This document shows, one piece after another, positions 55,372 to 64,000 of a DNA stretch of 64,000 bases. A program made the translations under genes and the position numbers. Source of the stretch: Planomicrobium soli (lineage in GTDB: Bacteria > Bacillota > Bacilli > Bacillales_A > Planococcaceae); the NCBI RefSeq assembly GCF_003014655.1, contig NZ_PYAT01000001.1, forward strand, positions 248,001-312,000, written 5' to 3'. The notes under the pieces are model-generated. The model worked only from the letters and a program-made list of their open reading frames with translations, made no database searches and was not told where the DNA came from. Within the stretch, counting starts at the first letter, position 1. Each line of letters opens with the position of its first letter.

Positions 55372-57897
55372 TCATCCTTTCTTGCTTAGTTTCGCCTGCA
55401 AATCATTCAACAGCTGCAGTGATTGTAGAGGCGTCATCGCTGCAATATTGACGTCCGCGATCGCCTGGAGCACTTCTTCAGTATCGGTATCCCGTTCATC
55501 AAAAAAGGACAGTTGCTCGACGTGGCTGACTTTCTGTTTCTTTCCTTCTTCAAAGCTTTTTAACAAATCGCGCGCACGGCCAAGTATTGCTTGCGGTAAA
55601 TTGGCCAGTTCGGCAACGTGGATGCCGTAACTTTTATCAGCCGGACCGTTTTTTACTTTGTGCAGAAATACCACTTTGCCGGACTGCTCCATAGCCGCAA
55701 CATGGACGTTGTTCAACTTGTCCAGGGTTTGGTCCAATGCCGTAAGTTCATGATAATGCGTTGAAAACAGCGTATTAGCCCCGATATGGTCATGGATATA
55801 TTCAATCATCGACTGCGCAAGCGCCATGCCGTCATAAGTGGAGGTCCCCCGTCCGATTTCATCAAATAGCAAAAGACTGCGGTCCGTTGCATGTGTGATA
55901 GCGTATTGCGATTCAAGCATTTCGACCATGAACGTACTTTGTCCGGAAACGAGATCATCCGCCGCACCGATTCGGGTGAAAATCTGATCGACAATCGGCA
56001 AATTGGCGGATTCTGCCGGTACATAGCTGCCAATCTGTGCCAAGACGATGGTCAAGGCCACTTGGCGCATGTATGTACTTTTACCGGACATATTCGGTCC
56101 AGTAATCAGCATCATATTCTGCTGTTCGGTCAGCACACAATCGTTCGGGACGTAATGCTGTTTGTTAAGCATTTTTTCGACGACCGGATGCCGTCCGTCA
56201 ATTATTGAAATTTCCCTTGAGTCATTAAATTCCGGTTTAACAAAGCGGTATTTTTCAGCGACATTCGAGAAGCTCACATATACATCCAATTCGCTTAAAG
56301 TCGACGCAAGCTTTTGGATGCGTGATATATACTGCTTTACTTCATCACGAATTTGGACGAACAATTCATATTCCAGCGACAAGCTTTCTTCTTCCGCAGT
56401 CAAAATAAGCGCTTCTTTTTCTTTTAATTCTGGTGTAATATAGCGTTCTGCATTTGCCAGCGTCTGTTTTCTTTCATAACGCTCCAAATCGGCCAAATGC
56501 ATATTCGCTTTCGACACTTCTATATAATAGCCAAAGATTCGGTTATAGCCGATCTTCAGCGATTTGATGCCTGTCAATTGGCGTTCTCTTTGTTCAAGTT
56601 CTGCGATCCAGTCTTTGCCGTTGCGAGATGCATAGCGGAACTGGTCCAGCTTTTCGTTAAAACCTTCGCGGATAATGCCCCCTTCTTTTGCAGACAAAGG
56701 CGGATTTTCACTGATGGCTTCCAAGAGCTCACATACCTCGCCGCAACGGTCCAACTTTTCACCGAAAGCAGTTAATCTTTCACTTCCAGAATTAGCGAGT
56801 TCGCTTGCAATGGCAGGAACTTTCTCGAGGGAACTGCGCAGTTGGGCGAGATCTCGGCCGCTTGCGCTGCCAAAAGCTATGCGTCCGCTCAGACGTTCCA
56901 AATCATAAACTTCTTTTAACAATCCCTGTAACTCCACTCGCGTGAAATACTGGGAAATCAGCGCTTCCACCAATTGCTGACGCCCTTCGATCATTCGTCT
57001 ATTGGCAAGCGGCTGATGAAGCCATTGTTTGAGCTTTCTGCTGCCCATTGCCGTTACTGTTTCATCGAGCAGCCAAAGAAGCGTACCTTTTGCTTCTCCT
57101 CCGCGAATCGACTGCAATAGTTCCAGATTGCGTTTGGAGTGGAAGTCGATTGTCAGCAACTGGCCATTTTCGTTGAAAGAAAAGGTCTGGATGTGCTGCA
57201 GCGATTGCTGTTGTGTTCTTGCAATATACGTTAACAGGCGGCGACAGCCCATCTTCAGCTCTTCCGGGCATTCTGCAAGCAGTGTTTCATCTGCAGCGTA
57301 GGAAAATTCCATCGGCTCGATCGACAGCACCACATCCTGCGCTTCTTCATTCAACAAGAGAAACAATTGGTCCGAGACGACAAGCTCCCGGATGTGGAGA
57401 GACTGCAATTCCTGCAGGAGCGCCTGGCCAGCTCCCGTTATGTATGTAGCCGTAGCTTCTCCGGTGCTGATGTCGACATACGACAAGGAAAAGCCGCCTT
57501 CAAGTTCTTCAGCAGCCGCAATAAAATGATTGGACTTTGAATCGATGCTTTTCCCTTCTGTATGCGTTCCGGGCGTGACGAGCCGGACAACTTCCCGCTT
57601 CACAACGCCCTTTGTCAGTTTCGGATCTTCCACTTGTTCACAAATAGCCACTTTGTGCCCTTTTTGAATCAATTGGTCGATATAGTTCTGCGCAGCATGG
57701 TGGGGAACACCGCACATTGGAATGCGGTCATCGCCGTTCCCTCCACGGCTTGTCAAGGTAATTTCAAGAAGCTGTGACGCCTTTATTGCATCATCGTAAA
57801 ACATTTCATAAAAATCCCCGAGGCGGAAAAACAAAAACGCGTCCTGGTATTCGGCCTTTACTTGCAAATATTGTTGGATCATTGGTGTCGGTGCCAT
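55372..57897 (-). CDS. mutS: DNA mismatch recognition protein MutS
   Basis: About 841 residues from ATG 57897 (AGAGG 7 bases upstream), which gives the usual N-terminus MAPTPMIQQYLQVK; an ATG 26 codons earlier is not supported. The mismatch-binding domain has the Phe-x-Glu motif in FFRLGDFYEMFYDDA. Clamp and lever domains follow, then the ATPase with Walker A ITGPNMSGKSTYMRQ, Walker B LLFDEIGRGTSTYDG and the signature HYHELTAL. It is the first gene of the mutSL operon. cotE, which precedes mutS in B. subtilis, is absent. Confidence 0.96.
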   Translation of the reverse strand: MAPTPMIQQYLQVKAEYQDAFLFFRLGDFYEMFYDDAIKASQLLEITLTSRGGNGDDRIPMCGVPHHAAQNYIDQLIQKGHKVAICEQVEDPKLTKGVVKREVVRLVTPGTHTEGKSIDSKSNHFIAAAEELEGGFSLSYVDISTGEATATYITGAGQALLQELQSLHIRELVVSDQLFLLLNEEAQDVVLSIEPMEFSYAADETLLAECPEELKMGCRRLLTYIARTQQQSLQHIQTFSFNENGQLLTIDFHSKRNLELLQSIRGGEAKGTLLWLLDETVTAMGSRKLKQWLHQPLANRRMIEGRQQLVEALISQYFTRVELQGLLKEVYDLERLSGRIAFGSASGRDLAQLRSSLEKVPAIASELANSGSERLTAFGEKLDRCGEVCELLEAISENPPLSAKEGGIIREGFNEKLDQFRYASRNGKDWIAELEQRERQLTGIKSLKIGYNRIFGYYIEVSKANMHLADLERYERKQTLANAERYITPELKEKEALILTAEEESLSLEYELFVQIRDEVKQYISRIQKLASTLSELDVYVSFSNVAEKYRFVKPEFNDSREISIIDGRHPVVEKMLNKQHYVPNDCVLTEQQNMMLITGPNMSGKSTYMRQVALTIVLAQIGSYVPAESANLPIVDQIFTRIGAADDLVSGQSTFMVEMLESQYAITHATDRSLLLFDEIGRGTSTYDGMALAQSMIEYIHDHIGANTLFSTHYHELTALDQTLDKLNNVHVAAMEQSGKVVFLHKVKNGPADKSYGIHVAELANLPQAILGRARDLLKSFEEGKKQKVSHVEQLSFFDERDTDTEEVLQAIADVNIAAMTPLQSLQLLNDLQAKLSKKG

Positions 57898-58085
57898 TTT
57901 AAAACCTCTTTCACGGTATTTCGTTATCTTGCTTAGACGGTCAATAAACTTCCCCTTTGACAAACAGGAGGTCAACTGACCGTAAAAGTCCGTTCAGAAC
58001 ACTCATCACTCAATGGAAGTTTTGTCCTCTGCCGAGTGAGTCGTTCTTTATTCCTTCATTATAGCAAAAATCAGAGGGGAAAAGA

Positions 58086-58119
58086 AAAAACTGAAAGAGC
58101 AGTTGCTCTTTCAGTTTTT
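58086..58119. terminator. Terminator after ricA
   Basis: Perfect 16-base stem AAAAACTGAAAGAGCA / TGCTCTTTCAGTTTTT with a two-base loop as drawn (four to six in practice); poly-A and poly-T flanks make it bidirectional. Confidence 0.88.
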
Positions 58120-58139
58120 ATATTTCTAGTTCGCTTTTC

Positions 58140-58568
58140 TTAGGACAATTTCTTTGGTTTGCTGGCTTCCACTTTCGAGCCGGTTTCGCCGCGCAGAATG
58201 TCGCCGCCTGTATCCGTGATGATTTTGTTCGTCACTTGGTTGGCAATGGCTGTAGAGACCATTTGAAGAAGGGAATTGACATCTGTTTGCGATTGCTTGA
58301 ATTCCTGGACAATCGGCACCGCATCAATTTCTTCTTCAATTTTCTTGATTTTGCCTTCAATCAATTCCAATGCGCGTTCTTTTCCGTATGCCTGAAAGTT
58401 GACCGCTTGTTTTTGCAAGCTTTTCAAACTCGCGATTTTTTCACGGATTTGCTGATTTTCGTTGATTTGCGCTTCTGCACGTTTGAAAAATTCCACTTCT
58501 TCCGTTTCAGCGATCATATTTGCCACTTCACGGGCTTTTGCAATAATTTCTTCTTTTGAATATGCCAT
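58140..58568 (-). CDS. ricA: RicA/YmcA family regulator
   Basis: The 142-residue helical protein matches B. subtilis RicA (YmcA): ETEEVEFFKRAEAQINENQQ and the C-terminal ANQVTNKIITDTGGDILRGE. RicA forms a complex with RicF (YlbF) and RicT (YaaT) that binds an iron-sulfur cluster and guides RNase Y processing of mRNAs; in B. subtilis it also affects competence and biofilm formation. Start 58568 is 4 bases after the miaB stop. RNase Y itself is encoded close by at 61074-62633. Confidence 0.9.
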   Translation of the reverse strand: MAYSKEEIIAKAREVANMIAETEEVEFFKRAEAQINENQQIREKIASLKSLQKQAVNFQAYGKERALELIEGKIKKIEEEIDAVPIVQEFKQSQTDVNSLLQMVSTAIANQVTNKIITDTGGDILRGETGSKVEASKPKKLS

Positions 58569-58572
58569 TCGA

Positions 58573-60111
58573 TTAGACACCCACTTCTTGGCCTGAAACG
58601 ACTTCCAGTAGTTCACCGTTTAAGGACCATGTTTTTGTTGTAGTTATTTTCACTTTGACAAGCTGACCAATGATGGACTTGGGCCCGACAAAATTCACCA
58701 GTTTGTTTTTCGCCGTATACCCCGACAAGACATCCGGATTTTTCTTGCTTTCTCCTTCGACTAGCACTTCGACAATTTGTCCATCATATTTTTTCATGGC
58801 TGCCGCTGCATATTCGTTGACGACTGCGTTCAAGCGCTGCAGGCGTTCTTTTTTCACTTCCATTGGCACATTGTCTTCCATTTTCGCTGCCGGAGTTCCT
58901 TCTCTTGGCGAATAGATATATGTAAACGCCATTTCATAGCCGACTTCTTTGAACAACGACAAAGTTTCTTCAAATTGTTCTTCAGTTTCGTTCGGAAAAC
59001 CTACAATGATATCGGTTGTTAATGAAACGTTTGGAATCGCTTCGCGTATTTTTCGGACAAGCTCCAGGTAATGCTCGCGTGAATATTTCCGTGCCATGAT
59101 TTTCAGCATGCTTGTCGAACCTGATTGTACAGGCAAATGGATATGGTCGACAAGATTTCCGCCTTTTGCGAGCACTTCGATCAAGTAATCGTCAAAATCG
59201 CGCGGATGGCTTGTTGTAAAGCGAATGCGAGGAATGTCGATTGTTCGCAATTCGTCCATCAAATCGCCTAGATTATAGCTGATATCGGTAAAATCCTTGC
59301 CGTAAGCATTGACGTTCTGCCCAAGAAGCGTAACTTCCTTATAGCCTTGTGCAGCCAAATGCCGGACTTCCTGAATGATATCCGCAGGGCGGCGTGAACG
59401 CTCTTTGCCGCGCGTATAAGGCACGATGCAATATGTGCAGAACTTATCGCAACCATACATGATGTTTACCCAAGCTTTAATTTTGCCTTTGCGCACTTTC
59501 GGCAAGTTCTCGATCACATCGCCTTCTTTTGACCAAACATCGATGACCATTTCTTTGGACATGTATGCTTCGTTCAAAATCTCCGGCAACCGGTGGATGT
59601 TGTGGGTTCCAAAAATCATATCGACTTGGTCGTAAGTCTTCAAAATTTTATTGACGACCGATTCTTCTTGCGACATGCAGCCGCATACCCCAATCAATAA
59701 ATCCGGGTTTTCGACCTTTAAGTGTTTCAAATGGCCAAGTTCACCGAACACTTTATTTTCGGCGTTTTCACGAATGGCGCATGTATTCAACAGGATGACG
59801 TTTGCATCGTCCACGGTATCTGTAGTTTCATAGCCAAGCTGCATCAAGATGCCGGCTATAACTTCCGTATCGTGCTCATTCATTTGACAGCCGTAAGTAC
59901 GGATATAAAATTTGCGTCCTTTGCCCATGTCCGCAAACCTTGGATCAATCTTAAAATTATCAAAATAAGCGACTTCTTCTTTACCGCGTTTTTTGGCATC
60001 CTTTAAAGAAGGCGGTGTGTAAACGCTTTGGAAGTACTGGCTGTAATCCTTTTCAGGCTTTACCGGTGTCGCTGCCACTTGAGTTGACTGTAATCGCTGT
60101 TCCTCATTCAT
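58573..60111 (-). CDS. miaB: tRNA methylthiotransferase MiaB
   Basis: Radical-SAM enzyme that methylthiolates i6A37 in tRNA, about 512 residues from ATG 60111 (AAAGGGG 7 bases upstream). The N-terminal UPF0004 domain holds cluster cysteines in [21 protein letters not shown] and GVCGCMSQ. The radical-SAM motif is [20 protein letters not shown], and a C-terminal TRAM domain lies at about residues 440-505. It is part of the ymdB-miaB-ricA run, with spoVS, tdh and kbl of B. subtilis missing in front. Confidence 0.95.
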   Translation of the reverse strand: MNEEQRLQSTQVAATPVKPEKDYSQYFQSVYTPPSLKDAKKRGKEEVAYFDNFKIDPRFADMGKGRKFYIRTYGCQMNEHDTEVIAGILMQLGYETTDTVDDANVILLNTCAIRENAENKVFGELGHLKHLKVENPDLLIGVCGCMSQEESVVNKILKTYDQVDMIFGTHNIHRLPEILNEAYMSKEMVIDVWSKEGDVIENLPKVRKGKIKAWVNIMYGCDKFCTYCIVPYTRGKERSRRPADIIQEVRHLAAQGYKEVTLLGQNVNAYGKDFTDISYNLGDLMDELRTIDIPRIRFTTSHPRDFDDYLIEVLAKGGNLVDHIHLPVQSGSTSMLKIMARKYSREHYLELVRKIREAIPNVSLTTDIIVGFPNETEEQFEETLSLFKEVGYEMAFTYIYSPREGTPAAKMEDNVPMEVKKERLQRLNAVVNEYAAAAMKKYDGQIVEVLVEGESKKNPDVLSGYTAKNKLVNFVGPKSIIGQLVKVKITTTKTWSLNGELLEVVSGQEVGV

Positions 60112-60210
60112 GAAAAAACCCCTTTCAATCAATACCTTATTATACTGAATAAGACCACCGCACTACAAGGCGTGCATCTTAATTGTCGGAGAATCGACAA
60201 GAAGCCGTTT

Positions 60211-61008
60211 TCAGCTTTGGAACGGATAATCATCATTGATGTAAATACGCTCAAACGAAGTGGCTTTGCCGGTTTGATCGTCCACTTCAGTAAAGAAACC
60301 ACTGACAACCGAGCGTCCTTTTTTCGGCACTTCAAAGCGCGTCGGCATATTGGTTTTAAAACGGTACAAAACTGATTCTTTCGTCATTCCCAAAATTTCA
60401 TCGTAAGGGCCGGTCATCCCGACATCCGAGATAAAAGCAGTCCCTTTTGGCAAAATACGTGCATCAGCTGTTTGGACATGCGTATGGGTACCAACGACAA
60501 CTGACGCGCGGCCATCCAAATGCCAGCCCATGGCGATTTTCTCACTGGTCGCTTCTGCATGGAAATCAACAAAAACGAGCGGCGAAACGGCTTTTGCTTC
60601 TTCTATCAAATCGTCTACCGTCTTAAACGGGTCTTCATGCGGCGGCAGGAACACACGTCCATGTAAGTTGATGACAGATAAGGTTTGGCCGTTTTTCGTG
60701 ACGGTCGCCATTCCGCGCCCGGGCGCCTCTTCTGAAAAGTTTGCAGGACGGATCAAGTAATCCACTTCATCGATAAAATCGAAAATTTCTTTTTGGTCCC
60801 ATGTATGGTTGCCCATCGTCACCATGTCCACACCCATAAACAATAAGTCCTGATAAATCGCTTTTGTAATGCCGCGACCAGCTGCGGCATTTTCACCGTT
60901 TGCAATTACTACGTCCGGTGCATATTTCCGCTTCAAACGGGGTAAATAAGATTCCAAAGCATCTCTGCCAATAGAGCCGACGATATCGCCGATAAATAAT
61001 ATTTTCAT
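60211..61008 (-). CDS. ymdB: Metallophosphoesterase YmdB
   Basis: About 265 residues from ATG 61008 (AAGGTG upstream). The calcineurin-like fold shows FIGDIVGSIGRDAL, NGENAAAGRG, TMGNHTWDQKE, FVDFHAEATSEK and GTHTHVQTADARIL, which provide the two-metal site. B. subtilis YmdB hydrolyses 2',3'-cyclic nucleotides and affects biofilm and motility switching. It lies directly downstream of rny, with the rny terminator covering its leader. Confidence 0.93.
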   Translation of the reverse strand: MKILFIGDIVGSIGRDALESYLPRLKRKYAPDVVIANGENAAAGRGITKAIYQDLLFMGVDMVTMGNHTWDQKEIFDFIDEVDYLIRPANFSEEAPGRGMATVTKNGQTLSVINLHGRVFLPPHEDPFKTVDDLIEEAKAVSPLVFVDFHAEATSEKIAMGWHLDGRASVVVGTHTHVQTADARILPKGTAFISDVGMTGPYDEILGMTKESVLYRFKTNMPTRFEVPKKGRSVVSGFFTEVDDQTGKATSFERIYINDDYPFQS

Positions 61009-61030
61009 GCCTTCACCTTTTCCCATAAGA

Positions 61031-61067
61031 AAAAGGCTTCTTTGAATAGACATTCATCGAAGCCTTT
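61031..61067 (-). terminator. Terminator (attenuator) after rny
   Basis: Stem AAAGGCTTC / GAAGCCTTT with an inner TGAAT/ATTCA pairing, located between rny and ymdB. On the minus strand the T-run (TTCTTATGGG) is weak, so some read-through into ymdB is likely. Confidence 0.6.
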
Positions 61068-61073
61068 ATCGTA

Positions 61074-62633
61074 TTATTTTGCGTATTCAACTGCTCTTGT
61101 TTCCCGAATCACCGTAACTTTGATGTGGCCAGGATAATCCAGCTCTTCTTCAATCCGTTTACGGATATCACGTGCAAGTCGGTGCGCTGTCATGTCATCG
61201 ATTTGTTCCGGGCGGACCATGATGCGAATTTCACGCCCAGCTTGAATCGCGAATGATTTCTCAACGCCTTCATACGATTCGGAAATCTCTTCAAGTTTTT
61301 CAAGGCGGCGGATGTAATTTTCCAGCGTTTCGCTTCGGGCACCTGGACGTGCTGCCGATAAAGCATCAGCTGCTGCGACAATTACCGAGATAATCGACGT
61401 CGGTTCTGTGTCTCCATGGTGGGAAGCAATACTGTTGATGACAACCGGATGCTCTTTGTATTTCGTTCCTAGTTCCACGCCAATTTCAACGTGGCTTCCT
61501 TCTACTTCATGGTCGATGGCTTTCCCGATATCGTGAAGAAGGCCAGCACGTCTTGCCAAAGTGACATCTTCGCCAAGTTCTGCTGCCATTAAGCCGGAGA
61601 GGAAGGCTACTTCAACAGAATGCTTCAAAACATTCTGGCCGTAGCTTGTGCGGTAACGCAAACGTCCTAAAATCTTGATCAAGTCCGGATGCAGATTATG
61701 GACGCCTACATCGAAAGTGGTTTGTTCCCCAATTTCGCGGATTTGTTCGTCTACTTCGCGTCTTGACTTCTCAACCATCTCTTCAATGCGCGCCGGGTGT
61801 ATACGGCCATCGGACACTAATTTCTCAAGTGCCAGACGCGCTGTTTCGCGGCGGATTGGATCAAAACCGGATAAAATGACCGCTTCAGGTGTATCGTCAA
61901 TAATCAAATCAATACCCGTCAAGGTCTCAAGCGTCCGGATATTCCGGCCTTCACGCCCGATAATGCGGCCTTTCATTTCGTCATTCGGCAAGTTAACCAC
62001 AGAAACGGTCGTTTCTGCTACGTGGTCTGCTGCAAAACGCTGCATTGCCAACGAAAGAATGTTCTTGGCTTTCTTGTCCGACTCCTCTTTCGCACGCGCT
62101 TCGGTTTCTTTGATCATCGCTGCAATATCCGTTGAAAGTTCGTTTTCAACTTCCTGCAAGATGATGCCCTTCGCTTCTTCGCGTGTTAAAGCGGAAATGC
62201 GTTCCATTTCAGCCTGTTGCTGGCGGACTAGTTCTTCAGCTCTGCTCTCCATCTGTCCAATATGCTGTTGTTTTTCTGCGAGCGCTTCGTCTTTGCGTTC
62301 AAGACTCGCTTCTCTTTTGTTTAAAGCATCATCCTTGCGATCTAAATTTTCTTCTCTCTGCAACAACCGATTCTCTTGTCTTTGTAGTTCAGATCGGCGT
62401 TCCCGAATTTCAGATTCTTGTTCAGTACGCAATTTATGATTTTCGTCTTTCGCTTCCAATAAGGCTTCTTTTTTCAGCGCTTCTGCTTCTCGTTTTGCAT
62501 CTTCAATAATCTGCTCTGCCGAGTTTTTGGCGCCTGCCACTTTGGAATCGTTTGATTTTTTTAACGCAAAATATCCAACAACTACACCGACGATGAGGCC
62601 AAGCAAAGCGAAGATGATCTCAGTAAAACCCAT
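61074..62633 (-). CDS. rny: Ribonuclease Y
   Basis: The 519-residue membrane-anchored endoribonuclease starts mRNA decay in Firmicutes. It has an N-terminal membrane helix (about residues 3-24), a long coiled coil (about 30-200, rich in Glu/Arg/Lys), a KH domain (about 210-270, [17 protein letters not shown]), and an HD domain with [16 protein letters not shown] and SHHGDTEP. The neighbours ymdB and ricA encode proteins tied to RNase Y function in B. subtilis. Confidence 0.95.
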   Translation of the reverse strand: MGFTEIIFALLGLIVGVVVGYFALKKSNDSKVAGAKNSAEQIIEDAKREAEALKKEALLEAKDENHKLRTEQESEIRERRSELQRQENRLLQREENLDRKDDALNKREASLERKDEALAEKQQHIGQMESRAEELVRQQQAEMERISALTREEAKGIILQEVENELSTDIAAMIKETEARAKEESDKKAKNILSLAMQRFAADHVAETTVSVVNLPNDEMKGRIIGREGRNIRTLETLTGIDLIIDDTPEAVILSGFDPIRRETARLALEKLVSDGRIHPARIEEMVEKSRREVDEQIREIGEQTTFDVGVHNLHPDLIKILGRLRYRTSYGQNVLKHSVEVAFLSGLMAAELGEDVTLARRAGLLHDIGKAIDHEVEGSHVEIGVELGTKYKEHPVVINSIASHHGDTEPTSIISVIVAAADALSAARPGARSETLENYIRRLEKLEEISESYEGVEKSFAIQAGREIRIMVRPEQIDDMTAHRLARDIRKRIEEELDYPGHIKVTVIRETRAVEYAK

Positions 62634-62774
62634 TCGGACACCTCCTCTTGCTATTCGTAAAACAATTTCAAAAAATGAATAATCAAAGATTTTTTACCTA
62701 TAAAACGTTTAAAAAAAATTAAATTATACAATTTTAATTGTATAGATGGACTTATATCGTGTCAACCCATGGAG

Positions 62775-63225
62775 CTAGTGAAAAGCGGAGGCGGACGTAT
62801 AGATTCGATGGGCATAAGCCGGTTTGGCAAAGCGGCGCTTTTTGCCGCATAGCTCAGAAAAGCAAAAGTGCCTGTTCAGCTCTGACAGGCAGAAGACGAA
62901 TTGGCGAAGTGGCGTCCTTTGCCACACAGACAAGGCGGCTTTTGACCCGAAGCGCTAGGCACTGAAGACTGGACAGCCGAAACGGCTTATGCCCCGAGAA
63001 TCTGTCCGCTGAAGTCTAGACAAGAAAAGCGGAAGTGCCAGGTCAGTCCCGACAAGCGCTGGAGGGCTTGAAGACCACGGCATCCCTTGCCATGGGTTCA
63101 AGACCGAAGACTCTGAAGGTTAGGTATTGGAGCTGTCCACTGAATTCCTGTCCGTGGAATGCGAATGACCTTGAATCTCCCGCAATAGTTCTTACGACAG
63201 AGATCTCCAAATGCTGAACCTACAG
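62775..63225. repeat. Nested intergenic repeat units between rny and recA
   Basis: Three heads of the form AAAAGCGGA(G/A)G (62778, 62866 as AAAAGCAAAAGTG, and 63026) and several related tails (CTAGGCACTGAAGACTGGAC, CCGCTGAAGTCTAGACAAG, CTGTCCACTGAA) alternate. GGGCATAAGCCGG and CGGCTTATGCCCCG form a long-range inverted pair. The composition is more GC-rich than the flanks. This looks like copies of one dispersed repeat inserted into each other; short frames in it are not credible genes. The flank 62634-62774 is AT-rich, presumably with the rny promoter. Confidence 0.65.
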
Positions 63226-63236
63226 TTGCCGATACA

Positions 63237-63272
63237 AAAAAGCCGTTCAGCGCTTTGGCTGAACGGCTTTTA
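63237..63272 (-). terminator. Terminator after recA
   Basis: Perfect stem AAAAAGCCGTTCAGC / GCTGAACGGCTTTTT with a six-base loop, about 30 bases past the recA stop; T- and A-runs on both sides. Confidence 0.88.
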
Positions 63273-63301
63273 AGCAGTATTAGGACAAATCAGTCCTGTT
63301 C

Positions 63302-64000
63302 TTATTCCTCGTCGTCGATCAATAGGCCGAAATCTTCCGGCTCTTCTTCTTTCTTAGCAGCAATTGTATATGATGCTGCAGCCATGCCATAAGATTCCCG
63401 AATTTTGTTTGCGATATCGTTGCGGATCTCCGGATTCGCAAGCAGGAATTGCTTAGCGTTTTCACGTCCTTGGCCGATACGTTCTTCGTTATAAGAGTAC
63501 CAAGAACCGCTTTTTTGGATGATATCCAGTTCTGAACCAATATCAACAATTTCACCTTCACGCGAAATTCCTTTACCGTACATGATGTCTACTTCAGCTG
63601 TACGGAACGGTGGCGCAACCTTGTTCTTCACAATCTTGATCTTCGTTCTGTTACCGATTATTTCCGCTCCGGATTTTAGCGCCTCTGCACGACGGACTTC
63701 CAAACGAACAGATGAATAGAACTTCAAAGCGCGTCCGCCAGGCGTAGTTTCAGGGTTACCAAACATAACACCGATTTTTTCGCGGATTTGGTTAATGAAT
63801 AGCAGAATCGTATTCGATTTGTTTACAACTCCTGATAATTTACGGAGAGCTTGAGACATTAGACGTGCTTGCAGACCCATATGCGAGTCGCCCATTTCCC
63901 CTTCGATCTCAGCTTTTGGCACAAGTGCCGCAACCGAGTCGACAACCACGATATCAATCGCACCGCTTCGCACAAGAGCTTCAGCAATTTCAAGCGCCTG
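63302..64000 (-). CDS. recA: Recombinase RecA (5' end cut by window edge)
   Basis: The last 232 codons of recA; the frame is open to base 64000 and begins [20 protein letters not shown], so the N-terminus and Walker A lie outside. Visible features are Walker B ([16 protein letters not shown]), the L1 region [40 protein letters not shown] with L2, and an acidic C-terminal tail ([15 protein letters not shown]). RecA catalyses strand exchange and triggers LexA self-cleavage. The ATG at 63973 is internal and is not the start. Confidence 0.96.
   Translation of the reverse strand, partial: QALEIAEALVRSGAIDIVVVDSVAALVPKAEIEGEMGDSHMGLQARLMSQALRKLSGVVNKSNTILLFINQIREKIGVMFGNPETTPGGRALKFYSSVRLEVRRAEALKSGAEIIGNRTKIKIVKNKVAPPFRTAEVDIMYGKGISREGEIVDIGSELDIIQKSGSWYSYNEERIGQGRENAKQFLLANPEIRNDIANKIRESYGMAAASYTIAAKKEEEPEDFGLLIDDEE

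Noticed and set aside
61675..62439. Long plus-strand frame of 254 codons
   Set aside because: It is the antisense of rny; the Ser-rich translation reflects the Glu/Arg/Lys-rich coiled coil on the other strand, and there is no ribosome site or known domain.
62738..63217. Short plus-strand frames between rny and recA
   Set aside because: They sit inside the nested repeat and lack ribosome sites.

Overview
The window looks like a stretch of chromosome from a low-to-mid GC, Gram-positive Bacillales bacterium, most likely a non-sporulating Planococcaceae (Planococcus/Planomicrobium type). This rests on close protein resemblance to Bacillus subtilis proteins, strong AGGAGG-type ribosome sites, frequent TTG/GTG starts, and gene order that follows B. 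subtilis except that the sporulation genes are missing. Most genes lie on the minus strand. No rRNA, tRNA, CRISPR array, prophage or insertion sequence was seen.

Region 1 (1-17.75 kb) is a conserved housekeeping block. Read on the minus strand it runs nudF, fur, xerD, deoB, pdp, lysA, a 34-codon membrane protein, ribT, scpA-scpB, rluB, resA-resB-resC (cytochrome c maturation), resD-resE (redox two-component system), sigX and rsiX (cut by the left edge). A DUF309 gene and a YqkF-type aldo/keto reductase are on the plus strand. dacB-spmAB, dacF, spoIIA and spoVA, which lie between these genes in sporulating bacilli, are absent.

Region 2 (17.8-29.2 kb) is an accessory catabolic locus. A GutM-like protein and a three-protein glucitol-type PTS (IIC, IIBC, IIA) are followed by an NAD(P)-binding oxidoreductase with a C-terminal SAF domain, a zinc-ribbon protein, a complete thiamine-diphosphate/lipoate 2-oxo-acid or acetoin-type dehydrogenase complex (E1alpha, E1beta, E2 with two tandem E3-binding domains, E3), and a SorC-family sugar-responsive regulator. 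The PTS operon and the dehydrogenase operon carry the same 18-bp motif just ahead of their first gene, and the PTS promoter overlaps a catabolite-repression (cre) site. This suggests one co-regulated pathway with an unknown substrate, and it is the best candidate here for an undescribed system. It seems to have been inserted into the yqkF-nudF-yqkK-yqkD cluster.

Region 3 (29.4-38.5 kb) holds yqkK, a thiolase, HMG-CoA lyase, a YqkD-like hydrolase, a frameshifted small protein, yneF, transketolase, ynzC, and the SOS pair yneA-yneB facing lexA across four LexA boxes.

Region 4 (38.5-45.2 kb) is gene-poor and accessory. It has small unknown proteins (two below the usual length cut-off), a glycerophosphodiester phosphodiesterase, a compact protein kinase, an orphan RsbR-type STAS protein, and a foldback repeat bracketed by duplicated terminator hairpins.

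Region 5 (45.2-64 kb) is again conserved: glnR-glnA with GlnR operators, a methionine gamma-lyase-like protein, a TRIC-family membrane protein, rhodanese, hfq, miaA, an esterase, glpD, mutL-mutS, ricA, miaB, ymdB, rny, a nested repeat, and the 3' part of recA. spoVS and cotE are missing from their usual positions.
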